Assembly (NCBI GenBank): GCA_963703605.1
Contig: CAVPFC010000030.1
Coordinates: forward strand, 62,001-126,000
DNA length: 64,000 bases
Reading direction: 5' to 3'
Origin: DASXKD01 sp963703605
GTDB taxonomy: Bacteria; Actinomycetota; Actinomycetes; Streptosporangiales; Streptosporangiaceae
Notes under the pieces: generated by a model
Seen by the model: only the letters and a program-made list of their open reading frames with translations
Told to the model about the DNA's origin: nothing
Databases searched by the model: none
Shown: piece after piece, positions 12,811 through 21,340 of the stretch
Position numbering within the stretch: position 1 is the stretch's first letter
How the letters are laid out: each line of letters opens with the position of its first letter
Position numbers and translations under genes: made by a program

Positions 12811-14241
12811 CTAGATCTTGGTGAAGTGCTCGAAGCACTCCTGGGCGGCGTCCATCTCGGCGAACGCGGCAACCTCGGAGCGCTTCACCGCCAGGTAAGC
12901 CCGGCGGCGCAGATCGCCGAGGGAGTCCATCAGCAGGGTGTCCGCTTCCAGGGCGTCCAGCGCCGCACCCAGGGAGTCGGGCAGACGGCGGGCACCACGC
13001 GCCAGCCGTTCGGCATCGGAAAGGGTGGCGGGGTCGACGTTGACCGCTTCGCCCGGGTCAAGCTTGCGCCGGATCCCGTCCAGGCCCGCGACAATGGAGG
13101 CACCCAGGGCCAGGTACGGGTTGGCGCTGGAGTCGGACGGCTTCAGCTCCAGGTTCACCGACGCGGCCGGGTCGTCCCGCATCGGCGAGCAGATCCGGAT
13201 AGCCGCCTCCCGGTTGTCCATCCCGTAGACGGTGTAGGCGCTGGCCCACATCTGCGGCGCCAGGCGCCGGTAGCTGTTGACGCTGCCCGCGGTCAGCGCC
13301 AGCAGCGCGGGCAGGTGGGCGAGCAGGCCGCCGATGAAGTGGTACCCGGTCGCCGACAGCCGGTACTGGTCGCTGGCGTCGTAGAAGACCGGCCGGGAGC
13401 CCGGCCGGCCGTCGCCGTCCAGGTCGCGCAGGGAGATGTGCAGGTGGGCGCCGTTGCCGGCCTGGTCGGGGATCGGCTTGGGGGCGAGGCTCGCCCACTG
13501 GCCGCGGCGGAACGCGGTACCCCGGACGGCCTCCCGGTACAGCACGTGGTTGTCGGCGGCCCGCAGCGCGGGCGCGTGCCGGATTGACGTCTCCTGCTGC
13601 CCGTGGCCGAGTTCGGGGTAGTAGTGCTCGGGCCGCAGGCCCTGCGTGGTCAGCGCGGCGAGCAGGTCCATCGTGTAGTCGTGTGCGCGATGGAACCCGG
13701 TGGCCGAGTAGCACAGGCTGTCGTCGTTGGGCACCAGGCGGTCCGGGCCGCCGGCCGGATCCGGCTCGCGGCGCCCGAGGGTGAACTCCGGCTCGAACGC
13801 CGCCGTCGCCGCGTAGCCCTCGGCGGCCAGCTCCGCGATGGCCTGCTTGAGGTAGGTGCGGGCGCACCCGTCCCAGGGCTCCCCGTCGGGCTGGACCTGG
13901 TCGGCCACCATCGCGCCGGCGCCGGGCGCGTACGGCAGCGGCACGAACGTCGTGGGGTCGGGCATGATGCGGACCTCGCCGACCGGGCCCATCCCGTCCA
14001 CCGGCTGCAAATGATCCAGCATGGACATGGCCATCATCGCGGTCGTGTGGCCGATCCCGGTGGTCATCCGGGCGGGCAGCATCGCGGACGTCGCCGCCTT
14101 GCCGCGGATGATCCCGCCGTGGTCGGCGTAGAGGAACCAGACGAGCGAGATGCCTTCCGCGTGCACCCGCGCCGCCACGCTGGCGATGGCCTCGTTGCTG
14201 GCAGCCGGAAGCAGTGGTCCTGGGTCTCGATACTCACTCAT
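12811..14241 (-). CDS. Glutamine synthetase-family enzyme
   Basis: About 476 residues. The start is set at MSEYRDPGPL because the longer frame has no family sequence. The beta-grasp entry (ISLVWFLYADHGGIIRGKAA) is followed by the catalytic barrel: ATAAFEPEFTLGRRE (metal-binding Glu), QAGNGAHLHISLRD (ammonium/ATP site), NREAAIRICSPM and ELKPSDSSANPYLALGASIV. Divergence from housekeeping GlnA suggests a gamma-glutamyl ligase for an amine or amino acid. It is divergent from the aldehyde dehydrogenase/pobA pair with a shared control region, so it may take part in amine or aromatic-amine use. The exact substrate is an inference. Confidence 0.85.
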   Translation of the reverse strand: MSEYRDPGPLLPAASNEAIASVAARVHAEGISLVWFLYADHGGIIRGKAATSAMLPARMTTGIGHTTAMMAMSMLDHLQPVDGMGPVGEVRIMPDPTTFVPLPYAPGAGAMVADQVQPDGEPWDGCARTYLKQAIAELAAEGYAATAAFEPEFTLGRREPDPAGGPDRLVPNDDSLCYSATGFHRAHDYTMDLLAALTTQGLRPEHYYPELGHGQQETSIRHAPALRAADNHVLYREAVRGTAFRRGQWASLAPKPIPDQAGNGAHLHISLRDLDGDGRPGSRPVFYDASDQYRLSATGYHFIGGLLAHLPALLALTAGSVNSYRRLAPQMWASAYTVYGMDNREAAIRICSPMRDDPAASVNLELKPSDSSANPYLALGASIVAGLDGIRRKLDPGEAVNVDPATLSDAERLARGARRLPDSLGAALDALEADTLLMDSLGDLRRRAYLAVKRSEVAAFAEMDAAQECFEHFTKI

Positions 14242-14371
14242 GGAACAGAGGTAGCATGATCGGCTTGCTCGCGGAAGGGCATCGCGGCAGCATCCGGCCC
14301 GGCATCGCGGGCCGCGGCCACGGCGTGTCCGCGCTTGCCGGGAAACAGCCCAATCGGCGCAGGTGATCGCG

Positions 14372-14400
14372 TTGACACGAGGGTAGGGATCACCTAGATT
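14372..14400 (+). promoter_or_regulatory. Sigma-70-type promoter of aldehyde dehydrogenase operon
   Basis: TTGACA (14372-14377), 17-bp spacer, TAGATT (14395-14400), a near-consensus pair located about 80 bp before the aldehyde dehydrogenase start in the divergent region. Confidence 0.65.
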
Positions 14401-14478
14401 CGCCCATGTTCGTGCTAAGAACCGATGTTCGCGACCCGCACGTTCGGGCCAGCAGCCGCCCGCGGCCAAGGAGAGCCC

Positions 14479-15936
14479 ATGGCATTTCTGGATGAGTCAA
14501 CCTGGCGGGGCAAGGTCTACTCCAGCGGCTGGAAGCAGCCGTCTGGCGGCGACGCCCCGGTCACCGAGCCAGCTACGGGGGCGGAACTGGGGCGCACCGG
14601 CATCGCCTCCCCCGCCGACGTGGCCGCCGCCACCGCCGCGGCCGCCGCCGCCCAGCCCGCCTGGGCCGCGAGGCCGCACACCGAGCGGGCCGCGCTGCTG
14701 CGCCGGGCCGGCGACATATGGAAGGCCAACGCCGCCGAGATCGAGCAGTGGAACATCCGCGAGGCCGGGAAGATCCCGCCGGCGGCCCAGTTCGAGACGC
14801 ACGTCGCCACCGAGGAGGTGTACGAGGCGGCCACGCTGCCCTCGCGCCCCTACGGTGAGCTGCTGCCCACCGAGTCGCCGCACCTCAGCTTCGCCGAGCG
14901 GGTCCCGGTCGGCGTGGTGGGCGTGATCGCGCCGTTCAACTTCCCGCAGATCCTCGCCATCCGCTCGGTGGCGCCCGCGCTGGCGCTCGGCAACGCGGTC
15001 GTGCTCAAGCCGGACCCGCGCACCGCGGTCTGCGGCGGCGTCGCGCTGGCCCGGGTCTTCGAGGAGGCGGGCCTGCCCGAGGGGCTGCTGCACGTCCTGC
15101 CCGGCGGCGCCGACGCGGGCGAGGCGCTGGTCACCGACCCGCTGGTCCGGCTGGTCTCGTTCACCGGGTCGACCGCGGTGGGCCGGCACGTCGGCCAGCT
15201 TGCCGCCGCCCACCTCAAGCGCTGCCACCTGGAACTCGGCGGCAACTCGGCGATGATCGTGATGGACGACGCCGACGTGGCCAAGGCGGCCTCGGCCGGC
15301 GCCTGGGGCTCGTTCCTGCACCAGGGCCAGATCTGCATGACCACGGGGCGCCACATCGTGCACGAGGCGGTCTACGACGACTACGTGGCCGCGCTCGCGG
15401 CCAAGGCCGAGCACCTGCCGGTCGGCGACCCGGCCACCGCGCAGGTCGCGCTCGGCCCGATCATCGACGAGCGGCAGCGGGACAAGGTGCACGGCATGGT
15501 CACCGGCAGCGTGGACGCGGGCGCCCGGCTGGCCGCGGGTGGCAGCTACGAGGGGCTTTTCTACAAGCCCACGGTCCTCGCCGAGGTCGCGCCCGCGATG
15601 CCGGCCTACGCCAACGAGGTGTTCGGCCCGGTCGCGCCCGTGCTGCGGTTCGCCACCGCGGACGAGGCCGCCAAGCTGGCCGCCGACACCGAGTACGGGC
15701 TGTCGCTGGGCATCCTGACCAGCGACGTGATGCGCGGCCTCGACCTGGCCAGGAAGATCCCCACCGGCATCGTGCACATCAACGACCAGACCGTGGACGA
15801 CGCGCCCAACACCCCGTTCGGCGGGATCTTCGCCTCGGGGACCGGCGCCCGGTTCGGCGGCACGGCCAACCTGGACGCGTTCACCGACACCCGCTGGGTG
15901 ACGATGCGCGGCGAGATCGCCCCGTACCCGTTCTAG
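14479..15936 (+). CDS. Aldehyde dehydrogenase (benzaldehyde dehydrogenase type)
   Basis: 485-residue NAD(P)-dependent aldehyde dehydrogenase. The start at ATG 14479 has AAGGAG seven bases upstream. Conserved features in order: IAPFNFPQILAIRSVAPALA and VLKPDPRTAVCGG (coenzyme binding), FTGSTAVGRHVG, the general-base Glu in LELGGNSAMIV, the catalytic Cys in GQICMTTGRH, and EVFGPVAPVL. The group resembles benzaldehyde/vanillin dehydrogenases. Immediately followed (73 bp) by p-hydroxybenzoate hydroxylase, so it probably oxidises p-hydroxybenzaldehyde or a relative to the acid that the next enzyme hydroxylates. Confidence 0.9.
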   Translation: MAFLDESTWRGKVYSSGWKQPSGGDAPVTEPATGAELGRTGIASPADVAAATAAAAAAQPAWAARPHTERAALLRRAGDIWKANAAEIEQWNIREAGKIPPAAQFETHVATEEVYEAATLPSRPYGELLPTESPHLSFAERVPVGVVGVIAPFNFPQILAIRSVAPALALGNAVVLKPDPRTAVCGGVALARVFEEAGLPEGLLHVLPGGADAGEALVTDPLVRLVSFTGSTAVGRHVGQLAAAHLKRCHLELGGNSAMIVMDDADVAKAASAGAWGSFLHQGQICMTTGRHIVHEAVYDDYVAALAAKAEHLPVGDPATAQVALGPIIDERQRDKVHGMVTGSVDAGARLAAGGSYEGLFYKPTVLAEVAPAMPAYANEVFGPVAPVLRFATADEAAKLAADTEYGLSLGILTSDVMRGLDLARKIPTGIVHINDQTVDDAPNTPFGGIFASGTGARFGGTANLDAFTDTRWVTMRGEIAPYPF

Positions 15937-16009
15937 CCGTGCGCCCGGGCCCGCCCCGCCGCGCTGGGCCGGACCACTCACCCGAAGGAGTCGACGGAAC
16001 GGCCATCGG

Positions 16010-17186
16010 ATGCGCACCCAGGTAGGCATCGTCGGCGCGGGCCCCGCCGGGCTGCTGCTGTCCCATCTGCTCGCCCTGCGCGGGATCGACTCGGTCGTGG
16101 TGGAGATCCGCAGCCGGGCCTACTGTGAGGCAAGGCAGCGCGCCGGGCTCCTCGAGGATGGCACCGTCAAGATGCTGCGCGAGGCCGGCCTGGCCGGCCG
16201 CCTGGACCGCGAGGGCCTCGAACACGGCGGCATCTACCTCCAGTTCGCCGGTGAGCGGCATCACCTCGACTTCCGTGCCCTCGCCGGCGGCCGCACGGTC
16301 ACCGTCTACGCGCAGACCGAGGTGGTCAAGGACCTGATCGCCCGGCGGCTCGCCGACGGCGGGCCGCTGGAGTTCGAGGTGTCCGGTACCGCGGTGACCG
16401 GGCTGGACACCACCGCGCCCGTGCTCTCCTACACCGCCGCGGACGGGTCGCGGCAGGAGATCACCTGCGACGTGATCGCGGGCTGCGACGGCTTCCACGG
16501 CATCTGCCGCCCGGCCATCCCGGACCGGCTGATGACCGTCTGGGAGCGGGGCTACCCCTACGCCTGGCTGGGCATCCTGGCCGAGGCGCCGCCCGCCACC
16601 GAGGAGCTCATCTACTCCCGCCACGCCGACGGCTTCGCCCTGTACACGCATGCGCACCATGCAGGTCAGCAAGCTGTACCTCCAGGTGGACGCCGACGCG
16701 CGTGCCGCGGACTGGCCCGAGGAACGGATCTGGGCGGCGCTCCAGCAGCGCCTCGCGCTGCCGGGCTGGAAGGTCAACGAAGGCCGCGCGCTGGACATCG
16801 CGATCACCCCGATGCGCAGCTTCGTCAGCGCCCCGATGCGCTACGGCAGGCTGTTCCTGGCCGGCGACGCCGCGCACATCGTGCCGCCGACCGGGGCCAA
16901 GGGCCTCAACCTGGCGATGGCCGACGTGACCGTGCTGGCCGACGCGCTGACCGCGTTCCTGCGCGGCGACGAGCGGCTCGCCGACGCCTACTCCGATACC
17001 TGCCTGTCCCGGGTCTGGCGGGCGACGCACTTCTCCTGGTGGATGACGACGATGCTGCACCGGACCCCGGGCGCCGACCCGATGGAGGCCGCGCTGCAGC
17101 TCGCCCAGCTCCGGTACGTGACGACGTCCCGGGCCGCCGCCATGACGCTGGCCGAGAACTACACCGGCTACCCGCCGCTGCGCTGA
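16010..17186 (+). CDS. pobA: 4-hydroxybenzoate 3-monooxygenase (frameshifted)
   Basis: FAD enzyme that hydroxylates 4-hydroxybenzoate to protocatechuate with NAD(P)H. The first frame gives VGIVGAGPAGLLLSHLLALR (FAD site), EARQRAGLLEDGTV and AGCDGFHGICR. It runs to FALYT near 16645, then continues in the +1 frame from MRTMQVSKLYLQV through GRLFLAGDAAHIVPPTGAKG and SWWMTTMLHR to the stop at 17188. One extra base at about 16646-16649 explains the break, and total length (about 391 residues once corrected) matches the family. ORF order with the upstream aldehyde dehydrogenase suggests an aromatic-acid operon. Real inactivation versus sequence error is undecided. Confidence 0.88.
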
Positions 17187-18919
17187 CGAGCCGCTGCTCT
17201 GCCTTTCCCGCCCCCGCGCTTCGCCCCGCCTCCGCCGGTCCGCCGGTAGAGCGCGTCGCCCCGGCGGTCGGTGCGCACCCGGGCGAAGTGCGCGATGAAG
17301 TAGGCGCGCAGCGCCGGGCTCCAGGCGATCCGGCGGCGGTTGAGCGTGGACAGCCACACGAACCGCGCGCCCTCGAACGCGCGCCGCCACACCGCCGCCA
17401 CGGCCGGGACCCGGCCCGCGCCGGTGGCCGGTTTCAGCCCGCCGGACAGGGCCAGGTCGGTGCCGAGGCCGTCCAGCACCGGCGAGCACCCCGGCCGGGC
17501 CGCGGTGAACCTGTCCGCGAGCAGCAGCAGCGACACCTCGTCGGTGACCACGCAGGAGCCCGGCGGGATGAGCCGCGCGGCGGCCTCGATCGTGGCCGGG
17601 GTTACGTCCGGCCGCAACTGGCTCTCGGCCCGGACCCCGATGACCGCGGACACCACGACGAGCACGGCCGCGAGGCCCGCGGCCAGCGGGCGCCCCCAGG
17701 ACCTACCGGCGATCGCGGCGGCCGGCAGCGCGATCGCCACGGCGAGGTACGGGGCCAGGAACGCGCAGAAGTGATAGTGGAACTGGCTTGGCCACAAGAA
17801 CATGCCCACGACCAGCGCGGTCGTGCCCAGCGCGAAGCATTCCAGCGGGGCAGGCGGCCGGCGGGCGGCCAAGGTCACCACGGCCAGGCCCCCCACCATG
17901 AAAAGCACGAGGGACATTACGCAGAGTGCCACCACTGTGTGATCGGGAAGCTGAGCCATTCCCAGGTGAGCCGGCCCGGGCGGGTGCAGGTAGGTCAGGC
18001 CGGACATCTCGGTGAGCCGTGGGTAGATGGGCACCCGGCTGACCCCAGAGCGGGGAAGGGCGCAGGACGGGGGCGGGAGCGGAACGCGGGGGCGGGGAGA
18101 GCAGAACGCGGGGGCGGGAAAGGCAGGGCGCGGGCCGATCTGCGCCACGATCAGGCTCTGGTAGAAGCGCTCCGGCGCGGCGGCCGCGAACGGCAGCACC
18201 GGGACGGCGAACCCGGCGGCCACCCCGGCCGCGAACACCGCGGCCCGCCGGGGGCGGCAGAGGCAGAGCACCAGCACGGCGAGCACCGGGACGATGGCCC
18301 AGGCCTCGACCGCCCCGGCGAACCCGAACGCCGCTCCGCCCCAGGCCAGCCTGCGGGCGCCCGCCAGCCGGTCACCGTCGAACACCGCCACGGCCCCGGC
18401 CAGGCAGAACACCGCAAGCCACGGCTCGACAAGCACGGTGTGCGCGGCCGCCACGCTGTCCGGGTACACGGCGAGGAACCCGCACGCCACCGTCGTGGCG
18501 ACCACGCCGCGGTGGCGCACCAGCAGGCCGGTCAGCGGCACGCCCGCCGTGCTGGCGAGCGCGGTGAGGATCCGCCCGGCCGCCATGGCCCGGGCGGTGC
18601 CGGCCAGCTTGCCCGCCAGCGCCGCCGGCGTCATCAGCAGCGTGATGCCCGGCGGCTGCACCAGGACGAAGTCGCGGTACGGCAGCGCGCCGGAGACCAG
18701 GCGCACGGCGCTGCCGAAGTAGGGCCCGTCGTCGTACTCGGTGAGGCCGAACAGGTAGCCGGGCCGGGTGAGCTGCCACAGCCGCAGCGCCAGGGCCAGC
18801 AGGGTGGCCGCGATGATGGCCAGATCCGCCGGGCCCGGCCGGACGGCGCGGGACCCGGGGTGCGCCGCCCTGCGCCGCGCCGCCTGCTGCCCGGCCGGTG
18901 CCACCGCGGCCTCGCTCAC
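17168..18919 (-). CDS. Polytopic membrane glycosyltransferase (GT39/ArnT-like)
   Basis: About 583 residues from the chosen GTG at 18919. A longer frame to 19207 exists, but its first 96 residues are low-complexity and overlap a dispersed repeat. Many hydrophobic segments, with a conserved first-loop pattern LTEYDDGPYFGSAVRLVSGA and PYRDFVLVQPPG, typical of dolichol/polyprenyl-phosphate-sugar-dependent transferases (acidic pair in the loop). The soluble C-terminal part ends in a basic Gly-rich tail. A Pro-rich insertion (PAFPAPAFCSPRPRVPLPPP; about 18,050-18,135) interrupts the membrane region and is made of repeat DNA. Its 3' end overlaps pobA by 19 bp on the opposite strand. Likely modifies cell-envelope glycans. 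Confidence 0.78.
   Translation of the reverse strand: MSEAAVAPAGQQAARRRAAHPGSRAVRPGPADLAIIAATLLALALRLWQLTRPGYLFGLTEYDDGPYFGSAVRLVSGALPYRDFVLVQPPGITLLMTPAALAGKLAGTARAMAAGRILTALASTAGVPLTGLLVRHRGVVATTVACGFLAVYPDSVAAAHTVLVEPWLAVFCLAGAVAVFDGDRLAGARRLAWGGAAFGFAGAVEAWAIVPVLAVLVLCLCRPRRAAVFAAGVAAGFAVPVLPFAAAAPERFYQSLIVAQIGPRPAFPAPAFCSPRPRVPLPPPSCALPRSGVSRVPIYPRLTEMSGLTYLHPPGPAHLGMAQLPDHTVVALCVMSLVLFMVGGLAVVTLAARRPPAPLECFALGTTALVVGMFLWPSQFHYHFCAFLAPYLAVAIALPAAAIAGRSWGRPLAAGLAAVLVVVSAVIGVRAESQLRPDVTPATIEAAARLIPPGSCVVTDEVSLLLLADRFTAARPGCSPVLDGLGTDLALSGGLKPATGAGRVPAVAAVWRRAFEGARFVWLSTLNRRRIAWSPALRAYFIAHFARVRTDRRGDALYRRTGGGGAKRGGGKGRAAARQRSGG
17199..17218 (+). repeat. Inverted repeat copy within glycosyltransferase gene, copy 1
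   Basis: 20-bp sequence whose exact reverse complement occurs at 18107-18126. Here it encodes part of the Gly/Lys-rich C-terminal tail. Confidence 0.75.
18107..18126 (-). repeat. Inverted repeat copy within glycosyltransferase gene, copy 2
   Basis: Exact reverse complement of 17199-17218, inside a cluster of GCGGGGGCGGG-type near-copies (18,066-18,126) that encodes a Pro-rich insertion. Confidence 0.75.
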
Positions 18920-19106
18920 CTGCGCTTCATCCCCCGCCCGACCGAGAGCACCCGGCAGCAGAGCTGCTGGGCTCGCGGCGGCAGTGCTGGCCTCGACCCC
19001 ACCGCCCCGCCCAAGGCTGCCTCTGGCTGCGTTCTCATCGGTCGCCCCCCAACCAGGCTGGCTCCCTCCTCGGCCTTGCCAGGGATTGCCTGGGATCGCC
19101 GCTCTG

Positions 19107-19125
19107 CGTCGTGCCGGAGGCGCGC
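19107..19125 (+). repeat. Dispersed repeat fragment (shared with 21076-21094)
   Basis: Identical 19-bp segment CGTCGTGCCGGAGGCGCGC is found here and at 21076-21094, in front of two different genes. Confidence 0.7.
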
Positions 19126-19277
19126 AAAACAGCGGAGTCAGCGCCCTACTACCGGGCACTCTGCGCCATCCCGTCCGACTGATCGTAGCGTGACGGTGCG
19201 CATTCACTGAGTAATCAGCGGCGAGCGGGCGCCCAGCGCGCCGGTGGAACGAATCCCGTGATCACCGGGCGCGGGTG

Positions 19278-20132
19278 TTAGCGGGACACGCCGCTGTAAC
19301 CGATGCCCTCCATCAGCCGCCGCTGCAGGAATATGAAGGCGATCACGCAGGGCACGCAGAGGACCGTGAGGCCGGCGAAAATCGCCCCGACCGGGCCGCC
19401 GCCCGACACGCTCTCCAGGTTGTACAGCGCCAGCGGAGCGGTCATCTTGTCAGTGTTGTTGATGAACAGGTTCGGCCAGAAAAAGTCGTTCCAGATGTAC
19501 TGGCCGGTGATGATCATCACGGCGGAGATGGCCGGCCACGACAGCGGCACCATGATGTGCCGGATGATGCCCAGGTGGCCCGCCCCGTCGATGCGCGCCG
19601 CGTCGTCGAGCTCGACCGGGATCGTCCGGAAGTGCTGGCGGAGCAGGAAGATCCCGATGACCTGGATAAGCGCCGGGATGATCAGGCTCAGCCGGGTGTT
19701 GAGCAGGTGCAGGTACTTCACCACCACGAACTCGGGCACGGCGGTGACCTGGGTCGGCAGGGTCAGCGCGACAAGGAACATGACGAACAGCGCTTCCCGG
19801 CCGCGGAACTCGATCCGGGCGAAGACGTAGGCGGCCATGATGCTGACCACCGCGGAGCCGAGCACGACCGCCAGCGTGACGATGACGGAGTTCGCGATGT
19901 TGAGCCAGAACGGGATCGTCGAGAACAGCGTCCGGTAGCTGCTGAGCGTCAGCTGGGCCGGGAACCAGACCGGGGGCACCGACGACTGGTCCGCGGGCAG
20001 CTCGAAGGACTGCAGCACCACCCACACCACCGGCAGCAGCATCAGCCCACCGGCCAGGACGAGAAAGACCGATGCCGCGATGCGGCCCGGGGAGATGCCC
20101 CGCCGCCGCGGGGCCACCGCGCTCGCTGTCAT
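19278..20132 (-). CDS. ABC sugar transporter permease (MalG type)
   Basis: 284 residues, six predicted membrane helices. The cytoplasmic EAA-type coupling loop reads DDAARIDGAGHLGIIRHIMVP. This is the second permease of a carbohydrate importer. It follows the partner permease (ends 20136) with a 3-bp gap, so the two are co-transcribed with the binding protein at 21341-22744. The ATPase subunit is not in the window and is probably a shared MsiK-type protein encoded elsewhere, as usual in actinobacteria. Confidence 0.93.
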   Translation of the reverse strand: MTASAVAPRRRGISPGRIAASVFLVLAGGLMLLPVVWVVLQSFELPADQSSVPPVWFPAQLTLSSYRTLFSTIPFWLNIANSVIVTLAVVLGSAVVSIMAAYVFARIEFRGREALFVMFLVALTLPTQVTAVPEFVVVKYLHLLNTRLSLIIPALIQVIGIFLLRQHFRTIPVELDDAARIDGAGHLGIIRHIMVPLSWPAISAVMIITGQYIWNDFFWPNLFINNTDKMTAPLALYNLESVSGGGPVGAIFAGLTVLCVPCVIAFIFLQRRLMEGIGYSGVSR

Positions 20133-20135
20133 GCC

Positions 20136-21239
20136 TCACACCCGTTCGTAGTGCACCCAGCGCCTGGCGATCACGCCCATGACGACGACGAAGCTGATCA
20201 GGAGCGCCACGTTGATCAGGGAGATCACCGCGCTGTACCCGAACTGGTAGTTCTGGAAGGCCTCGCGGTAGATGTAGAGCAGGATCGTCTGCGTGGCGAT
20301 GCCCGGCCCGCCCGAGGTGTCGATGAGCGGCCAGGTGAAGATCTCGAAGGCGCCGATGAACGCGGTGGCCGAAGCGATGAACGTGGCGGGCGAGAGCATC
20401 GGCAGCGTGATCCGGCGGAACCGGCTGAACGCGCCGGCGCCGTCGATCGACGCGGCCTCGTAGAGATCGCCGGGGATGCTCTGCAGCCCGACCAGGAAGA
20501 TCAGGAACGTGAAGCCGATCGTCGCCCAGACGTCGATGATCACCAGGGCGGGCAGCGACCAGGTGCTCGAGGCCAGCCAGTTGGGCGGGCTCAGCCCGAT
20601 CCGGCGCAGGTAGTAGTTGAGCGGCCCGGTGGTGTCGGCCATCACGTAGGACCACATCAGCGCCACGACGCCCGCCGACATCAGGAACGGCGTCACGATG
20701 GCGGTCCTGGCCCAGTAGCGCACCACCCGCGACCGCACGGTGGTCACCGCCAGCGCCAGCCCGAGCCCGAGCACCACGTGGATCGCCGTGGTCATGACGT
20801 CGAATACGACCGTGTTGGCCAGCGTCTGGCCCAGTTGCGGGTCGTGCGCGAGCGAACGGTAGTTGCCGAGCCCGACGAAGTGCGGCGGCGAGATCAGGTC
20901 CCACTGCAGGAACGAGATGACCACGATGCCCACCAGCGGAATGCCGATGAACGCGATGTACAGCACGAGCGCGGGGCTCAGCAGCAGGAAGGCGGCCAGC
21001 GGCTGGCGCCGGCCGACCTTCCCGGGCCGGCGCCGCGGCCGCCCTGCACTGTATCTTTCCGCCTCCCTCGCGGGACGTCGTGCCGGAGGCGCGCCACCAA
21101 GCGGCGCGCTGGCTTCGGGAGGCGGCCCGGGGGTCCGGGGGTCGTCCCCCGGGCTAGCGGAGTCTCGGCGCCGGGACACCGCGGGGCCGTCAAGGCCCTG
21201 CGGTGTGGGGCCCGGCGGCTGTGGCGTGACGCCGCCCAT
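20136..21239 (-). CDS. ABC sugar transporter permease (MalF/UgpA type)
   Basis: The core of about 300 residues has six membrane helices and the coupling loop EAASIDGAGAFSRFRRITLP. ATG at 21239 gives a Pro/Arg-rich N-terminal extension of about 80 residues (SRRRDSASPGDDPRTPGPPP) encoded by dispersed-repeat DNA (21,059-21,182). A GTG at 21305 is also possible. No good ribosome-binding site marks either, so the true start is uncertain. It pairs with the MalG-type permease downstream. Confidence 0.9.
   Translation of the reverse strand: MGGVTPQPPGPTPQGLDGPAVSRRRDSASPGDDPRTPGPPPEASAPLGGAPPARRPAREAERYSAGRPRRRPGKVGRRQPLAAFLLLSPALVLYIAFIGIPLVGIVVISFLQWDLISPPHFVGLGNYRSLAHDPQLGQTLANTVVFDVMTTAIHVVLGLGLALAVTTVRSRVVRYWARTAIVTPFLMSAGVVALMWSYVMADTTGPLNYYLRRIGLSPPNWLASSTWSLPALVIIDVWATIGFTFLIFLVGLQSIPGDLYEAASIDGAGAFSRFRRITLPMLSPATFIASATAFIGAFEIFTWPLIDTSGGPGIATQTILLYIYREAFQNYQFGYSAVISLINVALLISFVVVMGVIARRWVHYERV
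21059..21182. repeat. Dispersed GC-rich repeat inside permease N-terminus
   Basis: Contains GCCTCCCTCGCGGG, GCTGGCTTCGGGAGGC (forming GCCTCCC/GGGAGGC arms) and CTCGGCGCCGGGACACCGC. The same three blocks recur in order at 34501-34560 after isocitrate lyase. Confidence 0.75.
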
Positions 21240-21340
21240 TGTCGACAGAGAGCGCCTCCCTCCATACCCGGCGGGCGCACCGACGGGTGTCCAGACCATG
21301 ATCACTTATGGCCCGCATCATCGCGCCATCAGGCCTGGGG

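Noticed and set aside
16010..19210. 1,066-codon open frame starting at pobA
   Set aside because: After about 16,650 it runs out of frame with pobA's real 3' half and antisense to the glycosyltransferase; the translation is low-complexity.
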